From positions 1-5,569 of the forward strand of contig JAEDFR010000127.1 of NCBI GenBank assembly GCA_016297945.1: DNA of 5,569 nt, read 5' to 3'. The notes beneath the pieces are model-generated. The model was not told the origin of the DNA, did no database searches, and worked only from the letters and a program-made list of their open reading frames with translations. A program made the translations under genes and the position numbers. The stretch comes from Lachnospiraceae bacterium (GTDB lineage Bacteria; Bacillota; Clostridia; Lachnospirales; Lachnospiraceae). The stretch's first letter is position 1. The number at the start of each line of letters is the position of its first letter. Shown piece by piece: positions 1 through 5,453 of this stretch.

Positions 1-22
1 CATGCTCACAAAGTATATATTA

Positions 23-83
23 AATGCCCGGTTTCAAAACTCAGACTTCGTCTTCGGACAGTTGAAACCGGGCATTATTTTTT
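23..83 (+). terminator. Intrinsic terminator of the gene to the left
   Basis: A perfect 15-bp stem is formed by 23-37 (AATGCCCGGTTTCAA) and 62-76, followed by a T-rich tail with six T at 78-83. The 24-nt apical part can fold further: AGAC (43-46) pairs with GTCT (50-53). The T tract is on the + strand side only, so it ends transcription arriving from a + strand gene whose coding part is outside the window. It also insulates the heat-shock operon from read-through. Confidence 0.88.
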
Positions 84-142
84 GTTCGCTTATGCCGCTA
101 AGAAATGCCAGGAAACCTCGCCAAATTTCGCGGGCAAAGATA

Positions 143-148
143 TATAAT
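143..148 (+). promoter_or_regulatory. Possible -10 box in front of repeat copy A
   Basis: The hexamer is a perfect TATAAT. The best -35-like sequence is TCGCCA at 118-123, which matches TTGACA at four of six bases with a long 19-bp spacer, so the -35 is poor. A start about 7 nt downstream would fall near A156/G157. The transcript would then begin just before copy A of the flanking repeat and run to the terminator-like hairpin at 285-310, giving an RNA of about 155 nt. In an AT-rich intergenic region a TATAAT can arise by chance. Confidence 0.35.
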
Positions 149-166
149 TTCTGTTAGGGCGACTGC

Positions 167-305
167 CTATGTCCCCAAAGTTACGAATAATAAAAAGTGA
201 GAAACGTCGGCAGAGAATAAAGTCTGCAACTGAGGTCCAAAAAACCATATATTCGCATTTTATAATAATCTATATCAGGAACACAAATCCGAAAGAGGAT
301 TTTAT
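167..305 (+). repeat. Flanking inverted repeat, copy A
   Basis: This stretch matches the reverse complement of 5432-5569. The first 40 bases (167-206) differ at one position only (A183, G in the other copy). The last 28-29 bases, starting GGAACACAAATCC, differ by one substitution and one single-base gap. The middle, about 236-277, is diverged with small indels. Overall identity by hand alignment is about 80%. The two copies point inward and bracket the whole hrcA-dnaJ operon. No terminal inverted repeat of its own and no transposase are visible. The outer limit is uncertain because the other copy runs into the window edge. Confidence 0.9.
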
Positions 306-315
306 AATTTCTTAA
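169..315 (+). CDS. Possible small ORF inside copy A (48 aa), doubtful
   Basis: An ATG at 169 opens a 48-residue frame beginning MSPKLRIIKSEKRRQR, basic at the N-terminus and with an Ile/Tyr-rich stretch around residues 31-37. A weak AGGG at 156-159 lies 9 nt upstream. In the inverted copy B the same frame starts at 5567 on the minus strand and keeps the first 13 residues, with a synonymous Leu change and an Arg-to-Trp change at residue 14. It then stops after 16 residues because of changes in the loop of the hairpin. No family is recognised. Conservation beyond the copy B stop, with indels that break the frame, favours RNA or DNA structure over coding. Confidence 0.15.
   Translation: MSPKLRIIKSEKRRQRIKSATEVQKTIYSHFIIIYIRNTNPKEDFIIS
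285..310 (+). terminator. Terminator-like hairpin closing copy A
   Basis: AAATCC (285-290) pairs with GGATTT (297-302) around the loop GAAAGA, and the tail continues TATAATTT. The stem is only 6 bp, so termination would be modest. The same hairpin is kept in copy B. It lies just upstream of the hrcA promoter, so it would stop any short transcript from about 156 before it enters the operon. Confidence 0.5.
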
Positions 316-337
316 TAAAAAATACGCAAAATATCTG

Positions 338-371
338 TTGACAATAAAAGTGTGTGGTGCTAATTTAGAAT
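338..371 (+). promoter_or_regulatory. Heat-shock operon promoter (vegetative sigma type)
   Basis: A perfect -35 TTGACA lies at 338-343. With the ideal 17-bp spacer the -10 is TAATTT (361-366), preceded by TG at 358-359, giving an extended -10 (TGnTAnnnT). An alternative -10, TAGAAT (366-371), matches better but has a 22-bp spacer. Either choice puts the start near 373-378, upstream of CIRCE. The operator would then lie in the early transcribed region, where bound HrcA would block initiation or clearance. Confidence 0.8.
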
Positions 372-383
372 ACAGAAAAGATG

Positions 384-410
384 TTAGCACTCTAATTCGA
401 TGAGTGCTAA
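384..410 (+). promoter_or_regulatory. CIRCE operator (HrcA binding site)
   Basis: This is a perfect match to the CIRCE consensus: TTAGCACTC (384-392), a 9-base spacer, and GAGTGCTAA (402-410). It is known as the binding site of the HrcA repressor. It lies between the promoter and the hrcA ribosome binding site, so the operon is under autogenous HrcA control. No second CIRCE is seen in the window, including the gap before dnaK. Confidence 0.98.
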
Positions 411-417
411 TAAAACG

Positions 418-422
418 AAAGG
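418..422 (+). promoter_or_regulatory. Ribosome binding site deciding the hrcA start
   Basis: AAAGG at 418-422 lies 5 nt before the ATG at 428. It supports that ATG over an in-frame GTG at 404, which lies inside the right arm of CIRCE and has no Shine-Dalgarno. Confidence 0.65.
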
Positions 423-427
423 CGACT

Positions 428-1507
428 ATGGAAGGAAGTGATGGAGTGGAACTTGATGAAAGAAAGATGAAGATCCTGCAGGCAATCATCAAAACGTATT
501 TAGAAACCGGAGAACCGGTTGGAAGTCGTACCATTTCCAAATACACCGATTTAAATCTCAGTTCTGCAACCATCCGCAATGAGATGGCAGATTTGGAAGA
601 GATGGGCTACATTATACAGCCTCATACTTCCGCAGGAAGAATTCCTTCCGATAAAGGATATCGTTTATATGTAGATACTATGATGAGCGATATGGAAGCC
701 CGAATTTCGGCTCGCGACAAAGAAGTGGAAGAGCTAAAGGAGCTGTTAGTCGAAAAAGAAGAAAAGATGGACCACATGTTAAAGCAGGTTGCCAGAACAC
801 TTGCGGTCAACACCAATTATGCGACTATGATTTCAGCTCCGAGCTGCAGCGGCAATAAGTTAAAATTTATTCAGCTCTCCCGTGTGGATGCCAGACAACT
901 GGTTGCGGTGGTGGTATTAAATGGAAACATCATCAAAAACAATATTTTAACCATTTCCGAGGAAATGGATGATGAGACACTCTTGAAGCTGAATATACTG
1001 TTGAATACGCATTTAAACGGTCTTCCGATTGAAGAAATCAATCTGGGACTGATTGCAAGATTAAAACAGCAGGCGGGGATCCACAGTGATATTGTGGGAG
1101 ATGTGATTGATGCTGTAGCCGATTCCATTAAATCCGATGATGATTTGCAGATATACACATCCGGAACAAACAATATTTTTAAATATCCGGAATTGGCAGA
1201 TCAGGAAAGAGCCAGTGAAATTATCAATACATTTGAAGAAAAACAACTGCTCTCAACATTGGTGCAGGATACTTTATCAAAAGAAGAAAAAAGCGGGATC
1301 CAGATTTATATCGGTGATGAAAATCAGGTAGAATCCATGAAGGACTGTAGTGTGGTGACTGCCACCTATGAGCTTGGTGAAGGAATGAAAGGTACCATCG
1401 GTATTATCGGACCAAAGCGAATGGATTACGAAAAAGTTGTGGATACTATGCATACTTTGATGAGCCAGATGGAAGAATTATACGGAAAAAACAGAAAGGA
1501 TATGTAG
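428..1507 (+). CDS. hrcA: HrcA, heat-inducible transcription repressor
   Basis: HrcA is a dimeric cytoplasmic repressor that binds CIRCE. In known systems its folding depends on GroEL, which links repression to chaperone load. The product is 359 aa, slightly longer than the usual 340-350. Residues 8-80 form the winged-helix DNA-binding part, with ETGEPVGSRTIS at about 26-37, LSSATIRNEMADLE at 44-57 and SAGRIPSDKGYRLYVD at 68-83. A charged helical stretch follows (about 88-120), then the GAF-like core (from about 130). Near the C-terminus the hallmark IGPKRMDYEKV is seen at about 327-337. The start was chosen from the spaced AAAGG and from the family N-terminus (ELDERKMKILQAI). It is the first gene of the operon, directly behind its own operator, so it represses itself. 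grpE begins 7 nt downstream. No damage is seen. Confidence 0.97.
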   Translation: MEGSDGVELDERKMKILQAIIKTYLETGEPVGSRTISKYTDLNLSSATIRNEMADLEEMGYIIQPHTSAGRIPSDKGYRLYVDTMMSDMEARISARDKEVEELKELLVEKEEKMDHMLKQVARTLAVNTNYATMISAPSCSGNKLKFIQLSRVDARQLVAVVVLNGNIIKNNILTISEEMDDETLLKLNILLNTHLNGLPIEEINLGLIARLKQQAGIHSDIVGDVIDAVADSIKSDDDLQIYTSGTNNIFKYPELADQERASEIINTFEEKQLLSTLVQDTLSKEEKSGIQIYIGDENQVESMKDCSVVTATYELGEGMKGTIGIIGPKRMDYEKVVDTMHTLMSQMEELYGKNRKDM

Positions 1508-1514
1508 TATAGAT

Positions 1515-2189
1515 ATGGCAGAAGATATGAAAAAAGAAGTGGATGAAGAGCTGGCGGAAGGTGTAACAAGTGTGGATGCAGAAGCGACCGCAGAAGAGAC
1601 AAAAGCGGATGATGTGACAGCCAAAAATCCTTCCCAGACCGAAACAGAAGAGCCTGCTTCATCGGATGCAGAAAATAAAGATGCTCAGACAGACGAAGGT
1701 GCCACAGATAAGGATGGAAAAAAATTCTTCGGCAAAAAAGATAAGAAAAAAGATAAGGCTCAGGAAAAAATCGAAGAGCTGGAAGACAAGGTGAAAAGAC
1801 AACTTGCCGAATTCGAAAATTTCCGCAACCGGAGTGAAAAAGAAAAAACGGCAATGTTTGAAACCGGTGCCAAAAGCGTCATTGAAAAAATCCTTCCGGT
1901 CATTGACAACTTTGAAAGAGGTCTCGCCATGATCCCGGAGGAAGATAAAGATACACCGGTTGCAGACGGCATGAATAAGATTTATAAGCAGCTTGTGACA
2001 GAGCTTGAAGCACTTGGCGTAAAACCGATTGAAGCTGTTGGTCTTGAATTTGACCCCAATCTCCATAATGCGGTAATGCAGGTTGAATCGGAAGAATACG
2101 AATCGGGGGTCATTGCACAGGAACTTCAAAAAGGTTATACCTATCGTGATACGGTGGTAAGACACAGCATGGTAGCTGTAGTACAGTAG
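1515..2189 (+). CDS. grpE: GrpE, nucleotide exchange factor of DnaK
   Basis: GrpE is a homodimeric cytoplasmic co-chaperone that releases ADP from DnaK so that ATP can rebind and substrate is freed; in studied bacteria it is also heat-sensitive. The product is 224 aa, longer than the 197 aa of E. coli because of an acidic, low-complexity N-terminus (residues 1-67) followed by a lysine-rich patch (69-81). The long dimerising helix runs from about 82 to 135 and includes EFENFRNRSEKEK. The C-terminal beta domain that contacts DnaK carries the family signatures FDPNLHNAV (179-187) and LQKGYTYRDTVVRHSMVAV (204-222). The ATG is 7 nt after the hrcA stop. The nearest AGAAAGGA (1493-1500) is 14 nt away, too far for a normal site, so translation is probably coupled to hrcA. 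No in-frame start exists just upstream; a second ATG (1527) has no better site. Confidence 0.96.
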   Translation: MAEDMKKEVDEELAEGVTSVDAEATAEETKADDVTAKNPSQTETEEPASSDAENKDAQTDEGATDKDGKKFFGKKDKKKDKAQEKIEELEDKVKRQLAEFENFRNRSEKEKTAMFETGAKSVIEKILPVIDNFERGLAMIPEEDKDTPVADGMNKIYKQLVTELEALGVKPIEAVGLEFDPNLHNAVMQVESEEYESGVIAQELQKGYTYRDTVVRHSMVAVVQ

Positions 2190-2201
2190 ACGCATGATGA
2201 G

Positions 2202-2223
2202 ATAAATGAAAAAATACATTTAT
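2202..2223 (+). other. AT-rich stem-loop after grpE
   Basis: ATAAATG (2202-2208) pairs with CATTTAT (2217-2223) around an 8-nt A-rich loop. The stem has only one G-C pair and no T tract follows, so it is not a convincing terminator. It may mark an mRNA processing or stability point between the grpE and dnaK parts of the transcript, but it could also be chance in AT-rich DNA. Confidence 0.3.
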
Positions 2224-2237
2224 GAAATGATAAAAAC

Positions 2238-2289
2238 ATCGCATAAAACCATCACATAAAATAACCACATAAAACAATCGCATAAAACA
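2238..2289 (+). repeat. Four tandem 13-bp repeats between grpE and dnaK
   Basis: Four contiguous 13-bp units are seen: ATCGCATAAAACC (2238-2250), ATCACATAAAATA (2251-2263), ACCACATAAAACA (2264-2276) and ATCGCATAAAACA (2277-2289). The core CATAAAA is kept in all four. A degenerate further unit may precede them (2225-2237). The array lies in the 183-bp gap before dnaK, which otherwise holds only a weak stem-loop, a doubtful promoter and the dnaK ribosome binding site. Function is unknown; copy number may vary between strains. Confidence 0.88.
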
Positions 2290-2313
2290 AAGTAATCATA
2301 GGGAGCAATCCTT

Positions 2314-2346
2314 TTGAAAATAAAAAGCAAATAATAATTATATAAA
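2314..2346 (+). promoter_or_regulatory. Weak possible internal promoter before dnaK
   Basis: TTGAAA (2314-2319) and TATAAA (2341-2346) resemble -35 and -10 boxes, but the spacer is 21 bp. TTATAT (2338-2343) gives an 18-bp spacer and a poorer -10. A start near 2350 would still leave the dnaK Shine-Dalgarno in the transcript. There is no CIRCE here, so such a promoter would be free of HrcA. In DNA this AT-rich the match is not strong evidence. Confidence 0.18.
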
Positions 2347-2358
2347 TCGGGTAAACCC

Positions 2359-2365
2359 AGGAGGT
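2359..2365 (+). promoter_or_regulatory. Strong ribosome binding site of dnaK
   Basis: AGGAGGT lies 7 nt before the dnaK ATG. It is the only near-perfect Shine-Dalgarno in the operon, which fits the need for more DnaK than GrpE or DnaJ from one mRNA. A small GGG-TAAA-CCC hairpin (2349-2358) abuts it on the 5' side. Confidence 0.88.
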
Positions 2366-2372
2366 AAAAATT

Positions 2373-4259
2373 ATGAGTAAAATTATTGGTATTGACTTAG
2401 GAACCACAAATAGCTGTGTAGCTGTAATGGAAGGTGGTAAACCCACTGTTATCGCAAACCAGGAAGGCGCACGTACAACACCTTCTGTTGTAGCTTTTAC
2501 AAAAACAGGTGAAAGACTGGTTGGTGAACCTGCAAAACGTCAGGCTGTTACCAATGCAGATAAAACAATCGCTTCCATTAAGAGAGATATGGGTACAGAC
2601 AATGGACGTACTATTGATGGAAAGAAATATTCTCCTCAGCAGATTTCTGCTATGATTTTGCAGAAATTAAAAGCTGATGCAGAAAACTATCTGGGTGAAA
2701 AAGTAACAGAAGCTGTTATTACCGTTCCTGCTTACTTTAACGATGCTCAGCGTCAGGCTACCAAGGATGCCGGCAAGATTGCAGGTCTGGAAGTAAAACG
2801 TATTATCAACGAGCCTACAGCAGCAGCTTTGGCTTATGGTCTTGATAATGAAAAAGAACAGAAAATCATGGTATACGACTTAGGTGGTGGTACATTTGAT
2901 GTTTCCATTATCGAAATCGGTGATGGTGTCATTGAAGTATTGGCAACAAATGGTGATACTTTCTTAGGTGGTGATGACTTCGATCAGAAGATCATTGACT
3001 GGATGCTTGCAGAGTTCAAAAAGGCAGAAGGCGTTGATTTATCAACTGATAGAATGGCACTTCAGAGATTAAAAGAAGCTGCAGAGAAAGCGAAAAAAGA
3101 GTTATCATCTGCTACCACAACAAATATCAACCTTCCTTTCATCACAGCAACAGCAGATGGACCGAAGCACTTTGATATGAACTTAACAAGAGCAAAATTC
3201 GATGAATTAACTGCAGATTTGGTAGAAAGAACAGCTATTCCTGTTCAGAACGCTATGAAAGATGCAGGACTGACCAATGCAGATATCGGAAAAGTATTAT
3301 TGGTTGGTGGTTCTACACGTATTCCTGCCGTACAGGAGAAAGTAAAACAGTTAACCGGAAAAGAGCCCAATAAATCTTTGAACCCTGATGAATGTGTTGC
3401 ACTTGGTGCTTCTGTTCAGGGTGGTAAATTAGCAGGTGATGCCGGCGCAGGCGACATCTTATTATTGGATGTTACTCCTCTTTCACTTTCTATCGAAACA
3501 ATGGGTGGTGTAGCTACCAAATTAATCGAGAGAAATACAACAATTCCGACTAAGAAGAGCCAGGTATTCTCTACAGCAGCAGACAATCAGACAGCCGTTG
3601 ATATCAATGTATTACAGGGTGAAAGACAGTTTGCAAAGGATAACAAGTCTTTAGGACAGTTCCGTTTAGACGGTATTGCACCCGCTCCGAGAGGAATTCC
3701 GCAGATTGAAGTTACTTTCGATATCGATGCAAACGGTATTGTAAATGTATCCGCTAAGGACCTTGGCACAGGTAAGGAACAGCACATTACCATTACAGCA
3801 AGTTCCAACATGTCCGATGCAGAAATTGATAAAGCTGTTAAAGAAGCTGCTGAATATGAAGCACAGGATAAGAAGAGAAAAGAAGCTATTGATACCAGAA
3901 ATGAAGCTGACTCCTTTGTATTCCAGACAGAAAAAGCATTGAATGATGTAGGAGATAAGGTATCAGACAGTGAGAAAGCTGCTGTGGAAGCAGATATTCA
4001 GGCTGTAAAGGATATTCTGGAAAAGACAAAAGATCAGGAAATGACAGACAGTCAGTTAGATGAATTAAAAGCTGCTAACGAAAAACTGATGCAGTCAGCT
4101 CAGGGTGTATTTACAAAAGTTTATGAGCAGGCTCAGGCTGCAGGCGGTGCTGCAGGCGCAGGTCCTGATATGGGTGCCGGATTTAACAGCACAGCAGGTG
4201 CTGCAGATACTTCTGCTGCAGACGGGGATGTTGTAGACGGAGATTATCGCGAGGTTTAA
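2373..4259 (+). CDS. dnaK: DnaK, Hsp70 chaperone
   Basis: DnaK is the cytoplasmic ATP-dependent chaperone that binds exposed hydrophobic segments and works with DnaJ and GrpE. The 628-aa product is complete. The nucleotide-binding domain (1 to about 358) shows IGIDLGTTNSCVAV (5-18), catalytic-region Lys70, NEPTAAALAYGLD (146-158), DLGGGTFDVS (169-178), Thr196 in GDTFLGGDDFD, and VLLVGGSTRIPAV (308-320). After residue 72 it lacks the roughly 24-residue insert of Gram-negative DnaK, a Gram-positive trait. The linker LLLDVTP (363-369) leads to the beta substrate-binding domain (about 370-480), the helical lid (about 481-585) and a Gly/Ala-rich tail ending DGDYREV. The usual linker-proximal LSLGIET reads LSLSIET (Ser373). 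Codon choice looks more regular than in hrcA and dnaJ, as expected for high expression. Confidence 0.99.
   Translation: MSKIIGIDLGTTNSCVAVMEGGKPTVIANQEGARTTPSVVAFTKTGERLVGEPAKRQAVTNADKTIASIKRDMGTDNGRTIDGKKYSPQQISAMILQKLKADAENYLGEKVTEAVITVPAYFNDAQRQATKDAGKIAGLEVKRIINEPTAAALAYGLDNEKEQKIMVYDLGGGTFDVSIIEIGDGVIEVLATNGDTFLGGDDFDQKIIDWMLAEFKKAEGVDLSTDRMALQRLKEAAEKAKKELSSATTTNINLPFITATADGPKHFDMNLTRAKFDELTADLVERTAIPVQNAMKDAGLTNADIGKVLLVGGSTRIPAVQEKVKQLTGKEPNKSLNPDECVALGASVQGGKLAGDAGAGDILLLDVTPLSLSIETMGGVATKLIERNTTIPTKKSQVFSTAADNQTAVDINVLQGERQFAKDNKSLGQFRLDGIAPAPRGIPQIEVTFDIDANGIVNVSAKDLGTGKEQHITITASSNMSDAEIDKAVKEAAEYEAQDKKRKEAIDTRNEADSFVFQTEKALNDVGDKVSDSEKAAVEADIQAVKDILEKTKDQEMTDSQLDELKAANEKLMQSAQGVFTKVYEQAQAAGGAAGAGPDMGAGFNSTAGAADTSAADGDVVDGDYREV
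4251..4255 (+). promoter_or_regulatory. dnaJ ribosome binding site inside the dnaK end
   Basis: GAGGT overlaps the last dnaK codons, 10 nt before the dnaJ ATG at 4266. The two genes are 6 nt apart. The site is weaker and more distant than that of dnaK, so ribosomes finishing dnaK probably help start dnaJ. Confidence 0.6.
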
Positions 4260-4265
4260 TCTATT

Positions 4266-5435
4266 ATGGCTGAACAAAAAAGAGACTATTATGAAGTCCT
4301 CGGTGTTGATAAAAATGCTGATGACGCAGCAATAAAAAAAGCATATCGTGTTCTGGCAAAAAAATATCACCCGGATATGAATCCGGGTGATGCAGAAGCC
4401 GAAAAAAAATTTAAAGAAGCTTCCGAAGCCTATGCTGTATTAAGTGATCCGGACAAACGGAGACAATATGATCAGTTTGGTCATGCTGCGTTTGACGGAG
4501 CCGGCGGAGCCGGAGGTTTTGATTTCAACAGTATGGATTTCGGTGATATTTTCGGTGATCTGTTCGGAGGAATGTTTGGCGGTGGAAGCCGTCGTGCAAA
4601 CAATGGCCCCATGAAGGGTGCCAATGTCCGTACCAGTGTCAGGGTGACTTTTGAAGAAGCTTGCTTTGGCGTAGATAAAGAACTGGAACTGACCTTAAAG
4701 GATGAATGTAAGACCTGCCATGGAACCGGAGCAAAGCCGGGAACCTCCAAAGAAACATGTCCAAAATGTGGAGGAAAAGGTCAGATTGTATTTACCAGTC
4801 AATCCTTTTTTGGAACGGTCCGCAATGTACAGACTTGTCCGGATTGCGGCGGTAGCGGCAAAATAATAAAAGAGAAATGTAATGACTGTCATGGTACCGG
4901 ATATATTGCGAGCAAAAAGAAAATTCAGGTATCTGTTCCGGCAGGAATTGATGACGGACAGAGTATCCGTATCCGTGATAAAGGTGAACCGGGTACAAAC
5001 GGAGGACCAAGAGGCGATCTGTTAGTTGAAGTACTTGTTTCGAGACATCCGATTTTCCAGAGACAGGATTATAATATTTTTTCAACCGTTCCCATGTCAT
5101 ATGCAGTAGCAGCTCTTGGTGGTGAAATTTTGATTGATACCATTGACGGGCGCGTAGCCTATGAAGTGAAACCGGGAACCCAGACAGATACCAAAGTCCG
5201 GTTAAAGGGAAAAGGTGTACCTACTTTACGGGATAAAAATGTTCGGGGTGATCATTATGTGACTTTGGTCGTTGAGACCCCGACAAAGCTTTCTGCCGAA
5301 GCAAAGGATTTGTTGAAAAAATTCGATGAAGCAACCGGTAATTCTCTGAATGCGGTAAAAAATCATACCGAGAAAGAATCAAAAGAGAATAAAGAAAGCA
5401 AAGACAGTAAAAAGAAAAAAGGATTTTTTAAATAA
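4266..5435 (+). CDS. dnaJ: DnaJ, Hsp40 co-chaperone
   Basis: DnaJ delivers unfolded proteins to DnaK and stimulates its ATPase. The 389-aa product has the full type I layout. The J domain spans 5-71 with HPD at 35-37, followed by a Gly/Phe-rich region (about 72-112) containing DIFGDLFGGMFGGG. The zinc region has four CxxCxGxG repeats at Cys148/151, 165/168, 191/194 and 205/208. The C-terminal beta domains follow (about 216-340, including VPAGIDDGQSIRIRDKGEPG). The tail from about 365 is a Lys/Glu/Ser-rich low-complexity stretch ending KKKKGFFK. All zinc cysteines and the HPD are intact. It is the last gene of the operon. Its stop codon (5433-5435) is part of the inner end of inverted repeat copy B. 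The HPD codons lie in a strong inverted repeat (4366-4391) described separately. Confidence 0.99.
   Translation: MAEQKRDYYEVLGVDKNADDAAIKKAYRVLAKKYHPDMNPGDAEAEKKFKEASEAYAVLSDPDKRRQYDQFGHAAFDGAGGAGGFDFNSMDFGDIFGDLFGGMFGGGSRRANNGPMKGANVRTSVRVTFEEACFGVDKELELTLKDECKTCHGTGAKPGTSKETCPKCGGKGQIVFTSQSFFGTVRNVQTCPDCGGSGKIIKEKCNDCHGTGYIASKKKIQVSVPAGIDDGQSIRIRDKGEPGTNGGPRGDLLVEVLVSRHPIFQRQDYNIFSTVPMSYAVAALGGEILIDTIDGRVAYEVKPGTQTDTKVRLKGKGVPTLRDKNVRGDHYVTLVVETPTKLSAEAKDLLKKFDEATGNSLNAVKNHTEKESKENKESKDSKKKKGFFK
4358..4391 (-). terminator. Antisense intrinsic-terminator-like hairpin within dnaJ
   Basis: An 11-bp perfect inverted repeat lies at 4366-4376 (ATCACCCGGAT) and 4381-4391, with a 4-nt loop. Read on the minus strand the stem-loop is followed by one A and then seven T (4364-4358), the classic layout of an intrinsic terminator. 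On the + strand no T tract follows, so dnaJ mRNA would not be cut short, though it can fold into the same stem. The sequence encodes the conserved YHPDMNPGD, so part of the symmetry may follow from coding. A minus-strand transcript here is not otherwise shown. Confidence 0.45.
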
Positions 5436-5453
5436 AACCCTCTTTTCGGATTT
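5430..5453 (-). terminator. Terminator-like hairpin closing copy B
   Basis: On the minus strand AAATCC (5453-5448) pairs with GGGTTT (5440-5435) around GAAAAGA, followed by TATTT. One pair is U-G where copy A has U-A, so the 6-bp stem is intact in minus-strand RNA. In + strand RNA the same position would be a C-A mismatch. This indicates that the functional strand is the minus strand, converging on dnaJ. Confidence 0.45.

Larger units (their letters stand above)
156..310 (+). ncRNA. Candidate small structured RNA (copy A of the flanking element)
   Basis: No known RNA family is recognised. The case rests on structure shared with the second copy at 5432-5569. A central hairpin has stem 210-214 (GCAGA) with 223-227 (TCTGC). 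It extends through G206-C230 and T207-A229 with G209 bulged; in copy B the 207/229 pair is A-T instead, a compensatory double change. A weaker stem joins CC 245-246 and ATAT 249-252 with ATAT 272-275 and GG 278-279. The 3' end is a hairpin with a T-rich tail. A near-consensus -10 lies at 143-148, and a short 5' hairpin (TAGGGC 155-160 with GCCTA 165-169) would start the transcript. The alternative is a non-transcribed repeat or a short peptide gene (169-315). Confidence 0.42.

Noticed and set aside
404..427. Upstream GTG start for hrcA adding eight residues
   Set aside because: The GTG is inside the right CIRCE arm, has no Shine-Dalgarno, and the extra residues do not belong to the family. 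The ATG at 428 has AAAGG at proper distance.
505..520. 6-bp hairpin AACCGG-AGAA-CCGGTT inside hrcA
   Set aside because: It is short and lies over the conserved ETGEPVG codons, with no T tract on either strand. Coding explains it.
181..579. 132-codon open frame on the minus strand across copy A, the promoter and the start of hrcA
   Set aside because: It lies antisense to the hrcA promoter, CIRCE and the conserved HrcA DNA-binding domain. The translation is low-complexity and resembles no family I know.
1659..2219. 186-codon minus-strand frame opposite grpE
   Set aside because: It is very rich in Phe, Leu and Ile as expected from reading A-rich grpE codons backwards. GrpE is certain on the + strand.
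2300..2334. AGGGAG followed by TTG and a six-codon frame before dnaK
   Set aside because: It is too short and uses a rare start. It is explained by chance in AT-rich DNA and has no leader-type codon bias.
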